Below, piece after piece: positions 49,115 to 62,177 of a stretch of DNA of 64,000 nucleotides. Source of the DNA: Diorhabda sublineata (Eukaryota; Arthropoda; Insecta; Coleoptera; Chrysomelidae); NCBI RefSeq assembly GCF_026230105.1, contig NC_079485.1:15446872-15510871 (forward strand). The letters are read 5' to 3'. The notes beneath the pieces are model-generated. The model had not been told where the DNA came from and ran no database searches. It was given only the letters and a program-made list of their open reading frames with translations. The position numbers and the translations under genes are program-made. How positions within the stretch are numbered: position 1 is the first letter of the stretch; each line of letters opens with the position of its first letter.

Positions 49115-50400
49115 AGATGCTTTTTCATGATGGATGTTTGTTCAATATAATCACCTTTCAGGTACACAGTACCAATATGTCTCATTCCAAACATCCTTTT
49201 CACGAACACTGACATTTATATGTATCCACTATTAAATTTAATTCCATTTCTAATCACAAATGAAAAAACGAAACGTACCCTCAATCTTTTGTCAATTATC
49301 TTATGGGGTGTCCAGCTTAAGGTCATGTTTAGCCTCCGTAACTGGTAATATCCCTTAATTTGTTCCCAATTGAACATGTATACGTTATACTAGGTGGAAG
49401 GTATACTTAGACTGAGTACTCGATTTCTGTGTTACTGTATATGTAATCTAATTGTTATATGCCGTGTTTGAGAAAAAAAAGATTTGTGGAAATCTATCCT
49501 TAATAACTTACAACAACCACCACAATTCCTAATATAGCGTTATCCAACTTTTTCTCTTCCACAACTCAAATTACCATTTTTTGGTGAAAATAAAATTGGT
49601 TTTTTCACTGAAAAAAAATAGATCCTGTTTTTCTACATAATAACAACTAACTTAAGCAAAAAACGTAATATTGAAGCAGACCACTAAAAGAAGGTGAAGC
49701 GATTTTGAAAGCGAAACATATAGTATTATGTGGTCTAAAAGGAACAAATTCAAAAACCATTAAAAGTTTGTGTGTATAGTCGTCAGGTCTAACTTCCTAG
49801 CCTCATGAGATAACAATTAATCTGAGTGATGTAGTTAGAAATTGGAAATGCATTTGTTCATGTATGTACATGAGGAAGATATTTCTATCTACACGAAACT
49901 ACAAAAAGATGCATAAGAGTTTTACTGGACACTAGAATGGAATTCTAAAAACTAGAACATTTCTAACACTACAACTTTTACCACTTTTTTATTGTTTTCG
50001 AAGTGCACCTTATTGATGTGTGGTTAGCTTTTATCTCAGAAAATCACTTTAAACAGGTATATTATTTTACCATTTAGACTCAAATAATACTTTTTATTGT
50101 TTATAAAACAACAAAATTAGTTCGTATTTTTGCTTTGTTGCTCAACTCTATTGAAGTTTGAAAAAAATTAACAGATGTCGCTCACTTCGTAATTTTCGAG
50201 AATAGATAAAAGGTACATATTTACAACAGTTATAAACACTAATAATTAATTTAACACCTTTTTCATTTGATAGATGTAAAAGAGAATTAGCCGCGAGTAT
50301 TTAAATCATACCTCAATATACTATTTGTGAACATAAATGGTTAATTCCAGTAAAGGTCTACTTTGAAGGTTGCATAGTAGATTTGGATCAATAAAATATA
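49115..50400. other. Intergenic AT-rich DNA
   Basis: No exon, RNA gene or defined repeat was recognised between the EndoU poly(A) signal and the transposon terminus at about 50,400. Confidence 0.5.
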
Positions 50401-50830
50401 CGAGGGCGGTTCAGAAAGTAAGAAACATACAAATAGTGACAAATTTACGGAAACAACGTGAATAATAAAATTTCCTTCTGGTTAGATTTGACGTTCACCA
50501 TGAAGAAGGGGATTGACGTTTCCCCCCCCCTTCTCCAGCATTGTGACTGACAAACTGGTCGCTTAATTTGTTGATAACAATAAGAACAGAGCTTTGATTT
50601 GATTTGTTTGAAATTGTCACACAATAGCTATGTGACCATAAATTTTGTATCGAATTTTTTAACATGCCATTATAATAGTGAGCACATGGGGGACAGTTTT
50701 GACATTTTTGTACGCCTAAATCAGACATGGTGAGACATCTTACTGTATCGAATCGTAACTAGTGACGAGACTGGGACGATACGTCAGCTGCTAGACAAAA
50801 ATGCAGTCTATGGAGTGGGGGTACACAATT
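50400..50830. mobile_element. DNA-transposon terminus and decayed body (ACGAGGGCGGTTCAGAAAGT end)
   Basis: ACGAGGGCGGTTCAGAAAGT is close to the ACGAGGGxxGTTC-type terminus found on many insect mariner-like and MITE elements. A run of C (about 50,521-50,530) and no readable transposase follow. The right boundary is nominal. Confidence 0.35.
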
Positions 50831-51384
50831 TTTCTCTATAAAACCAAGAAATTTTGGAATGAGGATTATGTCTTTTGGGAATATGTTCTTCTAATTAATT
50901 TTCCAGAACCTGGTGACACAATAAAATTTAGGCGGTACTGCAACCTTAGGAAGGCACTTCAAAACAAGCGACAATGAAAGTTGACGTTTATAATTTTGTT
51001 TTTGCATGACAATACTGATAAACGTTACTCAAGAACTTCTTAATTCAATCATCCGCCATGTAGTAGCGAACTTGCATCTAGTGATTTTCAGTTTATAGAA
51101 TGACTAGCTCGTTAGTAACACCTCTGTGTCACTGTTTTTTCACGGCCATTAAGTGCCTTATTTTGGCAACTGTGCAGAAAATAGTTGTAAAGTATAATTT
51201 ATGCACTTAATATCCAAAATTATTTGTACTTTCTATTTAGCCCTTTTATTTTATATTGACCGATTTCCATTAACTTTTTTAACACTGTAGTATTCTTTTT
51301 TCTCTCCCCCAAAAAGCAAACTCCAAAAAGTGCAACAAATATCGCCTGAAGGTATTCTTAAGAATTATTCATTTCAGAATAAGA

Positions 51385-51835
51385 ACAGGTCTTGATTAAA
51401 AAATGCCTAGATCAACAAAAATATGTTTATGCTTGCTTTATAGATTACGAGAAAGCATTTAACACTACCAACCACGATAAACTTATATCGTTCAGGACCC
51501 GACACCAAGGATATTCAGATTACAAAAAATCTATATTGGAATCTAACAGCACATATGGAGACATGAAAAGTCAGGACATAGGCATTGATAGGGGAGTTAG
51601 GCAGGGTTGCATTCTATCGCTATTGCTGTTCAACTTGTACTCAGAGGTAGAAAGAAAAAATCCTGGCTGAAAAACCTACGCGAATGGTTACAAATACCAG
51701 AAGCTTCGAATATAATTCACGCGACGCAAAATAGAGAAATTTATCAAATGAGGGTCACCAACCTTCGGAAGAAGACGGCACTAAAAGAAAAAGTATTTTT
51801 TTTAATCCTTCGTATATTCAGGTAAACTCTGCATT
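51385..51835 (+). mobile_element. Non-LTR reverse transcriptase fragment with a large internal deletion
   Basis: The first part reads YACFIDYEKAFNTTNHDKL and then RGVRQGCILSLLLFNLYSE, the conserved fingers/palm blocks of LINE reverse transcriptases. Directly after this, with a one-frame change near 51,650, comes SWLKNLREWLQI and MRVTNLRKK, the C-terminal end of the same type of protein. The catalytic YADD region, thumb and everything between are missing. This is a deletion relic, not two host genes. Confidence 0.75.
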
Positions 51836-52288
51836 TGTAGTGAAAAAAGCAGTAAATAAAACTTCGTACTTTATAGACCTCGTATTTCATATTGATATCA
51901 GTAGTTATTTTACAATTTAATATTTTCTTTTTTTAGCATTTCTCGTATTTTCTTTTTGATTTGGCGCTCGGTAAATGGTCCATAACTAGTGAGACTCCGC
52001 TTATTGAAAACAGTAATAAAACATTTTAATTATGAAAATAGTTTTTTCGATTAAGTACTGTTTTGAAATAATTATGTTCGGTATTCAAAATACCCTAGCG
52101 TTGTAATCAGTTTGTTTAATACTTTGATGATGATAAATACGGACGTTATTATGTTTTATTTAAAGATAATACTATATTGCACAATAAGCATTAAACAGCA
52201 TTCGTTACCAACTGATTTTTAATTTATTGTTCAGGAACAATTGTTTGAAGTAACTTTGTTGAAGATTTAGAGATTTATTCGGTGAAAA

Positions 52289-55200
52289 ATGTATGGAAAT
52301 ATTTATAAATTATGTTGTAATACAAAAGTGAAATTTGTGTCAAGTTCTCGAATCAATTTTCAAAGACAGTATCACAGCGATAACGTTTTCGGATTCAACA
52401 GGAAAACTGAGAAACGGTTTCAAGGTAAAATCTATTCACAGATATCAAATAGATAAGTGGACATATTATATCATTGAAGAATATAATTGGGTCATTGTAC
52501 ATCTAAAAAAACTCAATATACACACCAGTGGCGTAGATATATATTAGTGACTTCAATTAGTTACATTAATAGCTGGACAATATTTTTTACGATTCTATTA
52601 TTTTTATTTCCAATTCCTTCTATAGTTTAAAATAAATGAAAAAAATCAAGCAAACAAATAAATTTCTATGTGCTAGATATGCAAAATTGAATGCTTTTAA
52701 TATTTACAATCATAATAATGTGAACAAAAAAATATATCATATTAGAATACATTAAAAAAAGGTATGTGAAGAGGTTTTAAGAAGGTAAATGTAAAAGTAA
52801 TTTAGAATGAAAATTTTCTTGAATTATTATGTAACATCGTATCAAAAAATATTCATAAGAAGTTGCATATTTTATATTAATTTGAACTTAAATACATTTC
52901 CATCTTCCAGGTCGCTTTAAAACATGTAGGTATTTGAAAAATTTTGTTTGTGATCTCGTTTATTTTTTCAACTGCATATAACATATAACAAGGTATATAT
53001 AAGGTTGGTAACTAAGTAGGTACTTTCGCTTTTTACTGATAGGGAGCGTTGATTTATTTTTTCAATAACTTATGTCCGAGCTGTACTTTGCCGTTTGTCA
53101 CGTCATACTGGTCACATTGACGTAACTTTAGAAGCAAGTAGTGCGTGATTTTTATTAAAGCTATTAGTTATGAGTTAATTTTAAATTTACGAGAGGCTGC
53201 ATGTATCCCATACAACAATTGAAAAACACTTAAAGTGTCTTGGGCTAGTTAAGAACCTTGATATTTAGGTACCTCACGAATTGGAATAAATTTATTTAAC
53301 TCAGAGAATCAACATTTGCGATACCTTAAGCGAAATGAAGCCTACCGTTTCTTGAAAAGAATCATTACTAGTGATAAAGAATGGGTCCTGTACAGTAACA
53401 TAGTTCGAAAACGATCATGGAGCGAACACGATGAACCAGCACAACCCAACCACATCGAAAGTTGAAAAACAACAAAAAAAGTTCATACTGTCAGTTTGGT
53501 AGGATTACAAAAGTGTTGTGTTTTTTGAGCTGTTTCTAAAAAACCAAACGATCAATTCGGGTTTTACTCTCAACAGTTAATTAAACAGGATGAAGGAATC
53601 AAAGAAAAACGACCAGAATTGTCAAATCGGAAAGGTTTAGTGTTACACCATGATAATCCAAGGCCTCACACATCTGTGGCAACTCGTGGGAAAGTATTGG
53701 AGCTTGGTTGGGAAGTGATGCCATATCTTCCATAAAGCCCTGATTTGGCACCATCTGATTACCATTTATTTCGAAGTTTGCAAATTGTCAAATTTTTAAA
53801 ATGACGATGACAATATGGAAAATATATAACTGATTAAAAACTAATCTTTGTTTAAAAAATGTGTTTTATTTTATACAAAACCGAAATTACTTTGTCGCCA
53901 CCCCACTAGTCGAAAAAAAAATATATAGCATATTGTGATAAAATGGACCTATACAAATACGAAAATATGAAAAAAATAATTGTAACACGTAAGGTTTTTA
54001 TTTTATATTTATAGAACCATATTCATTGGTAAAATAATATTTATTAAAAAAATAATTTCAGGTTTTTAACATCGTATATATTGACAATATTCATAGTTTA
54101 CATCTGATAAACATGCCTCACATCTATTAAAAACAAAAATTAAAAAAAAACCCTTTAAATATCAATCGGCTCTACTTTTTCTTTTTATGAGGGGTAGCAG
54201 TTTCTCTTTTTAAAAATCAACAGTAATAATCCATCATGGCCGAATCCCATCGTCCTTGATACCGAATTTCCATGGTTCTAATATGTTGGTGGAACCTTTC
54301 ATATATATATTGTAATATATATTTTTTGTAATTCTTCAGTATCTAAAGAAATACAGAATATACGGTGTAAAGAAAGCAATTTTTACCGATTAGTCTCTGC
54401 ATACAGACAACATGGACACAAATATTCGCAGGTTAATCCTGTTGCACTTCAAAAACCTTGCGGGTAAGTTTATTCAATACAGACTTTAATCGATAGTAAG
54501 TATAGTCCAGTGAATTAGGAGAAAAATACCATTAATGTATAATTAAGTCCATTTAGATTAGAGTTTTAAAGGGTGAAAAGCACATAATACGTTAAGGGAA
54601 AGTCGCCGATAAATATTTAATTCAACCCTTGAATTGTCTCACATAATGAAACAATTTAGTAATAATAACTGTGTATCACGTATTATTTTTTTTTACGGTA
54701 AAGGGAGTGACCTTAGATACGAAAATGTCTTTCTGGTCCCTCATACGGAAGACAACTCAAAAACTGGCCGAAAGGACAGCAACTTTGATGGTAATGGATG
54801 GTAATGCTTAACGGACCACGGCCGGAGAAACGAAGGCTGCTGAATAGACCAAAGACATAGAGCAAAGCGGTGACGATGGTACAGAGACAAGGTGCACCGA
54901 GAATCTCCAGCTCCTATGGATTGTCTCTGCATAAGCTGTCCTAGTGGTGGCGGGTATAATTACCTTGGACCTCCTGGCTTTCCAGCGTGAGAGGATATAC
55001 AGAAGCAGCTTAGATATAACACGACAGGATGCGGCAACAATCGAACGCACTAGAACAATACGAATGTGGCAACAACGATGGACAGAAGAGAAAGGAAGTT
55101 TGGAGATATGAACTTCTAGATTACTCAGCTGTTGACGGGACACGGCAACTTCCGACGGTATTTCCACAAAACACCTGAGTGTACGTATTGTGGAAACGTT

Positions 55201-58200
55201 ATTAGTGTATAACCACTGGAGAGGCTTAAGAGAGAAAGTATAGGAGACTGTCGGCAGAATAAATCCTGATAATATCGTCCAGATGATGCTGCACAAGGTA
55301 GAATGTTGGCAACAGAGAGAATTCTTAGGCTAAAGAATGTAAATGGATGCCTGGTATGACGATCATGGAAACGCAACAAATGGAACACCATACACGGATA
55401 GACCCACGAACTAGAAGTAATATCACAATAATCCCTTGTTGGACGGAGATGACAGAAGATGGTGGATAAGTGGGTAGGTTACGGGAGTTCCACATATCTA
55501 TCAGCTCTCCTGGTGGAATCCGTTACTTGGATTACGCATCTTTCAATCTATTTACAGTATAAGTTATCGTTTTAAATCCCTAAATATCACCCTTAACAAC
55601 AAAAAAAAGTTTAATATGACTATAATTTACCGTGTTACGAACATAGAGTTAATACTAAATATAGAGAGAGCGAGTTATGAACATAGAGATATTACATTGG
55701 TAATATCTCTATGGTTATGAATGATTTTTTAAGTGGGCCTGAGCTGCTGATAGACAGAGAAAGGGCATTGGTATACCACTCTTTATCTCTCTACTCGTAA
55801 TCTCATTAGATCGCCGTAACGTTTCTAGGGGTGGGAACGGCAAACGAGGAAAATAGATGTTTTTATTTTGGTACTAGAGAAGAAAATGAGAGAAATGTAA
55901 ATTCTTTCTCAATTCTAATAGTATACCTCCACTAACATACTGCTTGCTCTCTCTATTATTATTAACTCTATCAACTAGGGAATTGATAGAAGTAATTAGG
56001 TCATTGCCGTACGACGAGTTGGTAAATAGGACCAGTTGTTTCTTTTGTTGGTATTTACAATACGTTTGTGGGTATGCATAAATTGCTAATAAATACTCGG
56101 TGAGAATAATTAAAACCCCTAGATTCTATTATATAACTGAATAAAGGACTTTAAATAAATAAAAATCATATATTTTTTGAAATTCCCCCCATAGTTAGTT
56201 TCGTTTTTATGTGTACCACTAGAAAAAACTATTAAATAATTTGCCCCTCCCCTCCAAAAGGGAAGAAAATACTGAGCTCTCGGAAAATGTATACTTCTGA
56301 AAGAGAAAACAAAAATGAAAGCTTTTAATTGAATGGAGCATGTTAATTTGTACCAACTAATTATGTCAAATTTTCTATTTGCGCCCCTCTAAAAACCGCA
56401 AAATAAAATGTTTTTTTTTAGGGCTGATCAATTTAATATTTAATCTCAGATCATTTATACATTTACAGTTGTTTTTTATATACATGGTGTATGTAAAAAG
56501 AAGCTAATTTTCCATGCAAATTTTTTCCCATTATCTGTAACTGTATCTGTATAACTTGAAGTATAAATATTAATTTGAATTAAAAAAAAAAACAAATCAA
56601 TAGAAAACCCGGCCAGATTTTAGTGGAAAGACTAGTTTTATGAGAAAAAGAAGCAGAAAACTCGTCAAACGCAGTTGCTTTTTTCCCTCGCCCCTTAAGC
56701 ACCAGATATTGTTCAGATTTCATATATGTGCTCAAAAATTTCGCTTTGAATACAAACTGTAGAATTGAGGTTATGTGGGCATTTAGGTTTATTACACTGT
56801 CTGTCATGATCATGCGCGATATGAAATTTGCGTTCCAGTATGTAATGAACAAACAGTTGTATGCTCCAGCAACAAATTGAACTTGTTCAGTACTGGTTCT
56901 AGACAACCAAAAATGTTTTGAATTAGTTTTGGAACCGCGTATGCAACACATATTTTAGAATCGTGTATCGTGCTTGTCAAATATTTCTAAAATAGTGATA
57001 GAGTTTTTAGTTAGTAGTGGAGATGAAAGTGAATGGTCCTGTGAAACTATACAAAAACAAAAATGATGATTTTCTTCCTTTCCTTACCTATGTTAAAGGT
57101 GGTGGTCCTGCAGCAATTGCTGACTACTTGTTTGTAATGTATAGTGCACTAAACTTCGAAATATGATTAGAGTATATTGCTGGAACAAATCAAATTTATT
57201 TATATTTAAATTTGTGATTTTTAATTACAATGCATTCATTATTGGATGCAGAAAATATACGAGGGCCCAACCAAGTAATCTATAGTAAATAAGCTTAGTT
57301 ACAAAGATGTCGTTCGAATTTTGAATTCAGTTGAATGTATTTTGGCAACAAATAAACAAATAATTTTTGATTATTTTAAAATTTGACCCAAAACTGTTTA
57401 CTTGCACTACGTTTACACTGCTTATTATGGTATTTTTCACTTACCGTCTAAGTTTCAGTTTTATTGATTATAGTTCCTAATTCCCTGTACTATAGTAAAG
57501 AAAAGTATTTTACATATATTTTTATTAGTATAATTAATATTTTATAAAATTTGGTTTAGAACATTTCCAGAATTAGAAATAAACAGATACGGTTTTCGAG
57601 ATGATGATTTAGTTCAGTTCAAAGGTATTATAAATAGTCCTCAACATGAAGGAACCGTAAAGGAGGCAGTGACATTTTTAAACAATGTTTATTGCAACAC
57701 TATTGCGGCCGAGTATGTTTATTTAGAGGCAAGTAAAATTATATAGCTACATGTTATCAATTGAAATAGTATACATTTATTTGGTTTCTTATTTTATTGA
57801 AAATTGTTAAGATCATATCATATTATTATTTTATTTTCTTAACGTTTCGTTTCTCACTAAGCTTGGTTTATACTGCAAAAATCAAGGTTACTAGAATAAT
57901 ATAAAAAGCGCGTTACACACTACCTGATTTGGTAGTGATTTAGATTTAGATGATGGAACACTGATAAAAAGTGCCGGTAGCTTTCCACATTTGTTTGACA
58001 AAAAGAATCCATACAGGGAATTTCTATTGGTTCACCTGTAATTCATAATTATCCTTAATTTAATGCATAAACCAAAAAATTATCATAAAGAAAGTTTAGT
58101 TTAATGTTAATGGAAAACAGCCCCCCCCTCGAATACAACCCCCCTTTTTCTCGCCGAAATTGAAATCATTCTAGTATCTCGAATATACCCCTCGTACAAT

Positions 58201-61200
58201 TTTTACTCTAATAAAAGGGAAATTTCATATCATTTACTATAATTTTAGAACTGTTTTAATTTGAATTGTTAACAAAGTTTCGCTAATTGAGTGTTATTTT
58301 ATTTTAAACATTTTATTTATATTATTATCTTCTGTACTCATTTTTAGCACTGAAGCATTTTTGCATTTTTTGGTGATATTTTTTTTAAATCCTGATTATA
58401 ACCCCCCTACCTGAAATACATCTGTTTTGATTTGTAAAAAGGGGATTACTTTTCGGGATTTTACGAATTGTTAAAAAGTTTTATATTTATTAAATTATAA
58501 TAAACTTCACTGAAGTTTTTTATACAGGGTGATTCATGACGAAATTTACATTCTTTAACCAAATGTGGAGTCCTTAGGGGAGGATATTACGAGGCTACTA
58601 AAAACTGTCAACTCCTCTTCTCTATTAATTTATAGGGTGATTTATAAAATTGACAATAAATTTGAATTCGATTTAGTGTTTCCAAAGCTCATTTGATTTT
58701 ATCAATTTTTTTGATGCAGTACACTACTATCAAGCATTCGACTGGTATTAGCTAATCTTAGAAATTATCCAAGCAGCTACATCACACAAACTTGATATTG
58801 TTATAGAATGAAGAAGAAATCGAATGGCTGAATGGACAATTAGAACAATTACCTCAAACAAACTTAGATGCCACAGAAAAAATATCTATCGCTTGCAAAC
58901 TTCTTAAATCACAGAATTTCGATTATTTTATGGCAAAAAAATTCGCCAGCGTTAAAAGATATGGTGGAGAAGGTGCAGAAAGTCTTATGGTTTTTTTTGC
59001 TGAACTGTTGAAACTTTCTGCTCGAGGTAAGATCAATACATATATAAATATCTGTAGATTAATGCAACTCTATAATTAATGATTCAATGTTTCAGACAGT
59101 ATGGAACAGATAGTACTAGCGATGAATCATAGAGGACGTTTGAATCTCCTTACTGGATTGTTGAATCATCCGCCTGTTGAGTTGTTTAGCAAGCTCAAGG
59201 GAAATCCGCATTTTCCTTCTCATTATAAAGCTACCGGAGACGTAATAAGCCATTCTAGTAAGTGAAATAATATTGTTTGGTAAAAAAAACGCGAGGTTTA
59301 ATTACTTGGGCTTAATTTCTAACTAAAAACGTTCTCCAACAATTTATAATCAGCTTGTTATGGGAAATATTTTTCTGTTTTATTCTCCACTCAGTTTGAT
59401 TCTATTTTAAAATGGCAGTAACTATAATTCTAAAACTATTTTTTCTCATTGTCTACAAAAAGAATCAATAATTCAATGAATACATATGTGGTGATTTTTT
59501 CACATTCTGTTTATTTTTTTTTATCAACTTTATTTTTATGGTGTAGTACTTACTTGAATTTTCTTGCTTCTATCCAAATTTTTCAAAAGAACTCACAATA
59601 TCTAAATATATGAAATAACGCCCTCTAGCATTCACGTTGTTATTTAAATTGCTTAGAATTTATATGTTTTGTTTGCTAGATCGGTTAAGCAGAACCGGAC
59701 TCACAGGTCCCCACTCTCCCCCACCTCATCTTTGAAGAGATAGACTAAACCTTGTGGAATGAAAAATGCGCGGAATTTTTAAGATTTCGATTTTCGTATA
59801 TAAAGTGCCACTTAATTGGGTAAATTGTTTAAAAAATTGCTTTTTTAATTTTATATTTCCAAATACGTCTTCTGGTGGTAGACCTAAAATTTCCAAGAGT
59901 TTCTCGAGGTCATTTTTGTTATAAGTTTTTCTCTCTGAAGCTTTCTTAATTTCCCTAGCAGTACAATTGCAAAGAGAACATTACCCATTTCTAAAGTAAC
60001 AAATTTCTAAACCCCTCGTATATATTTTTTGAAAAATATTCAAGAAGCTTCAAGTGTTATTCAAGCAAATTTTTGAACTATTTTTTTTGTTTTTGAGGAA
60101 TTAATTTTTTTGTGAAGAGCTACATCTTGGAATAAAAAACTGAAATAAAAGAAAATTGCTACCATTTAGATACAATGTTTCATAGATTTAAAAAAATGCA
60201 AAATTTTTAGAGTATTTAATTGAACATTTTTTTTATTTTTCTATTTTTATTCTATTTAGTTTCTTCAACTGATATTATCTATGACAATAACTCAGTACAT
60301 GTAACCATGGTTTACAACCCTTCGCATTTGGAGGCACAAAACTCTGTTTCAATGGGCAAAACTAGAGCGAAGCAGATGATGTCCAAAGATGGAGATTATG
60401 GTAATCTAAGATGGTCTCAAAAAGTTTTGAATGTACAGGTAATGTATTAAAAAAAGATACTAATGATGTATATAATGTACTAAAATCTAAAAAACAATAT
60501 AATAACTCATAGAATCACTTTAGGGAATTGATCAGACAAATAAAATAAAACTTCAGGATGTAGTGTATCTCGAATAAATATATAAATAGCATTTATAATA
60601 ATATGACCACTTGACTGTTAATAGGAATTGTCAAAAAAACATTTAATTCACCATTTTATTGACCCCCATTGATACTATGATGGAGACACGGCCGCACGCC
60701 ATCTGACTCGACGATGATGATGAAGAAATTATCAACATTGTCGACGTACCGAGAAAACAAAAACTTATTCGTCCTAGAGCAAATCTCTAACTCGTCCCAC
60801 TTATTTTTTAAATTTTTTGTGCTTCTATCGAAAACATTTCTTTGTGTGTCTTCACAAGGTTAACCAACAACTTTCTTAAATATCCGAAAACATTTTCGTT
60901 ATATTTCAGCGCTAGTTACAGCAGAAAAATGTCTGCTTAACTGTCACCTGTAAAGTAAAGCAATCTTGTGTATTATTGGTTTGAACTAAAGTTTAAACTA
61001 AACTTTAATCCCTAGGTTGTAAAATTGGCCCTTAGAACTACAACTCTGTACCAAATACCAGATGTTTATGGTAACATGAAATTACTAAATATGAGCCCAA
61101 CAAATAAACAAACAGTAAATAAAATGGTTAAAAATTTTTCAAGGTACATGGTGACGCAGCAATAAGTGCCCAAGGAATTAACCAGGAATGTCTAGGTTTG

Positions 61201-61951
61201 TCACATACACCTCATTTCGAAATAGGAGGCGGTATACATCTGATCGTTAATAACCAAGTGGGATTTACTACACCAGCTGAAAGAGGAAGATCTTCACGAT
61301 ATTGTACTGATATTGCGAAAATAATTTCAGCTCCAGTGATTCACGTCAATGGAGATCATCCCGAGGTACGAAACACAGATATTTTTGAATTTTTTTTTAT
61401 TTTATGTTATTTTAGGATGTACTTAAGGTAACGCGTTTAGCTTTTCAATACCAAAGAAAATTTCGTAAGGAGATATTCATTGATTTAAACTGTTATAGAC
61501 AACGAGGTCACAATGAATTAGATGATCCCAGTTTAACTAATCCAGCACTATACAGTATTATAAGAAATAAACAGTAAGTAACTTTTTTACTTAGATAATG
61601 AAAAAAAAAACAAATAATTATTTTACAGGACCGTTCCAGATTCATACGCTCGAATGCTACTAGAAAATAATATTGTAACAGAAGAGGAACTGAAAGACGT
61701 TTTGGAAAAGCACGAAACTTGGTTAAACGAAGAATTAAAAGCAGCTGATAATTATAAACCTATGGTATACTATAAACACAAGTTGAATGTGTAGTTTGAC
61801 TTTATCTTATTTATTTTAGGATACATTTTTTAAGAAAAATTGGGAAGGTATGACCCAACCTAAAGAAGTTATAGCTACCTGGGATACAGGAATAGATACA
61901 GATTTAATGACACTTGTTGGGAATAAATCAGTAGAATTTCCTGAAACTTTT
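52289..61951 (+). CDS. DHTKD1: DHTKD1 homologue, 2-oxoadipate dehydrogenase E1 component; first ten exons, 3' end outside window
   Basis: This thiamine-diphosphate enzyme decarboxylates 2-oxoadipate in mitochondrial lysine, hydroxylysine and tryptophan breakdown. Exons: 52,289-52,424; 54,340-54,463; 57,560-57,728; 58,807-59,026; 59,096-59,257; 60,260-60,438; 61,144-61,365; 61,416-61,573; 61,629-61,764; 61,820-61,951. All phases agree over 546 codons; human DHTKD1 has about 919, so roughly 40% is missing to the right. Exon 1 gives a basic mitochondrial presequence leading into YHSDNVFGFNRK. Exon 2 has YRQHGHKYSQVNP, exon 4 KRYGGEGAESL, exon 5 MNHRGRLNLLTG, exon 6 NPSHLEAQNSV, exon 7 VHGDAA and IVNNQVGFTTPAERGRSS (the ThDP/Mg site), exon 8 CYRQRGHNELDDP. 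The early YGF start and GRSSRYCTDI favour DHTKD1 over OGDH. Intron 3 uses a GC donor (57,729). The introns hold several transposons. Confidence 0.92.
53002..53906 (+). mobile_element. Degenerate mariner element
   Basis: The left end GGTTGGTAACTAAGTAGGTA and the right end AATTACTTTGTCGCCACCCC are imperfect inverted repeats of the GGTTGGCAACTAAGTAATT type, flanked by TA (about 53,000 and 53,907). Between them broken frames give ITSDKEWVLYSN, LVLHHDNPRPHTS and SPDLAPSDYHLFRSL, the catalytic blocks of DD34D mariner transposases. Several stops are present. It lies in DHTKD1 intron 1. Confidence 0.85.
54720..55420 (+). mobile_element. R1-like LINE 3'-end relic
   Basis: Broken plus-strand frames give RTIRMWQQRWTEEKGSL, then TPECTYCGNVI, then NIVQMMLHKVECWQQREN, matching the WQxRWxxxxKG, SPECxYCGxxDxAEH and ENIVxxMLxSEExW blocks at the end of R1-clade reverse transcriptases. 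Minus-strand open frames over the same DNA (about 54,741-55,391) are shadows. It lies in DHTKD1 intron 2. Confidence 0.7.
55638..55978. mobile_element. Small MITE, ATAGAGTTAATA terminal repeats, copy 2
   Basis: The left end ACATAGAGTTAATACTAAAT and the right end ATTATTATTAACTCTATC form an inverted pair. Internal blocks (TACCACTCTTTATCTCTCTA, AGAAAGGGCATTGG) match copy 1 at 25,990-26,176 in part. An internal hairpin of TAGAGATATTAC / GTAATATCTCTA lies near 55,680-55,712. Confidence 0.65.
56580..57000 (-). other. Unassigned open frame in DHTKD1 intron 2
   Basis: A 123-codon minus-strand frame (56,951-56,580) is longer than most chance frames here, but I recognise no domain, signal peptide or repeat in it. 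It lies inside an intron near transposon debris and is probably transposon-derived or chance. Confidence 0.2.
57260..57480. mobile_element. DNA-transposon terminus (TATACGAGGGCCCAACCAAG)
   Basis: The left end has the ACGAGGGC-type start seen also near 50,400 and 23,234, followed by a short AT-rich body without coding potential. The right boundary is not clear. It is in DHTKD1 intron 2, just upstream of exon 3. Confidence 0.35.
58080..58640. mobile_element. MITE debris in DHTKD1 intron 3
   Basis: A C-rich phrase (CAGCCCCCCCCTCGAATAC) near 58,119 and a related inverted C/G-rich phrase (TTGTAAAAAGGGGATTA) near 58,432 may bound one element. A second begins TATACAGGGTGATTCATGAC near 58,521, a terminus also present in EndoU intron 3 (ATACAGGGTGAATCATTTGG at about 48,231). 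No transposase is visible. Confidence 0.4.
59258..60259. other. DHTKD1 intron 5, no further feature
   Basis: This 1-kb intron is AT-rich and I see no exon or transposon with defined ends in it. The frame opening at 60,220 is the 5' extension of exon 6. Confidence 0.6.
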
Positions 61952-62177
61952 GTAAGTTTAATTCGTATATCTCCTCATTTTTGACCCTCATGTCAACTTA
62001 TGTTCTTTTTGTTACATCAAGTATTATATATAAATATAGTTCCAAGATATTTCGTCTCTACTTCGATAAACATCAGCTACTTACCGGCAATATCATATAA
62101 TCAACTGAATTGAACACATATAGCATCAGTAAAACAAAGTTATTACAATTCAATTTAGTTGAATTATTCAGAATCAA

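Noticed and set aside
54741..55391. Minus-strand frames of up to 162 codons
   Set aside because: The plus strand here carries recognisable R1-like LINE blocks; the minus frames have no motif and are shadows.
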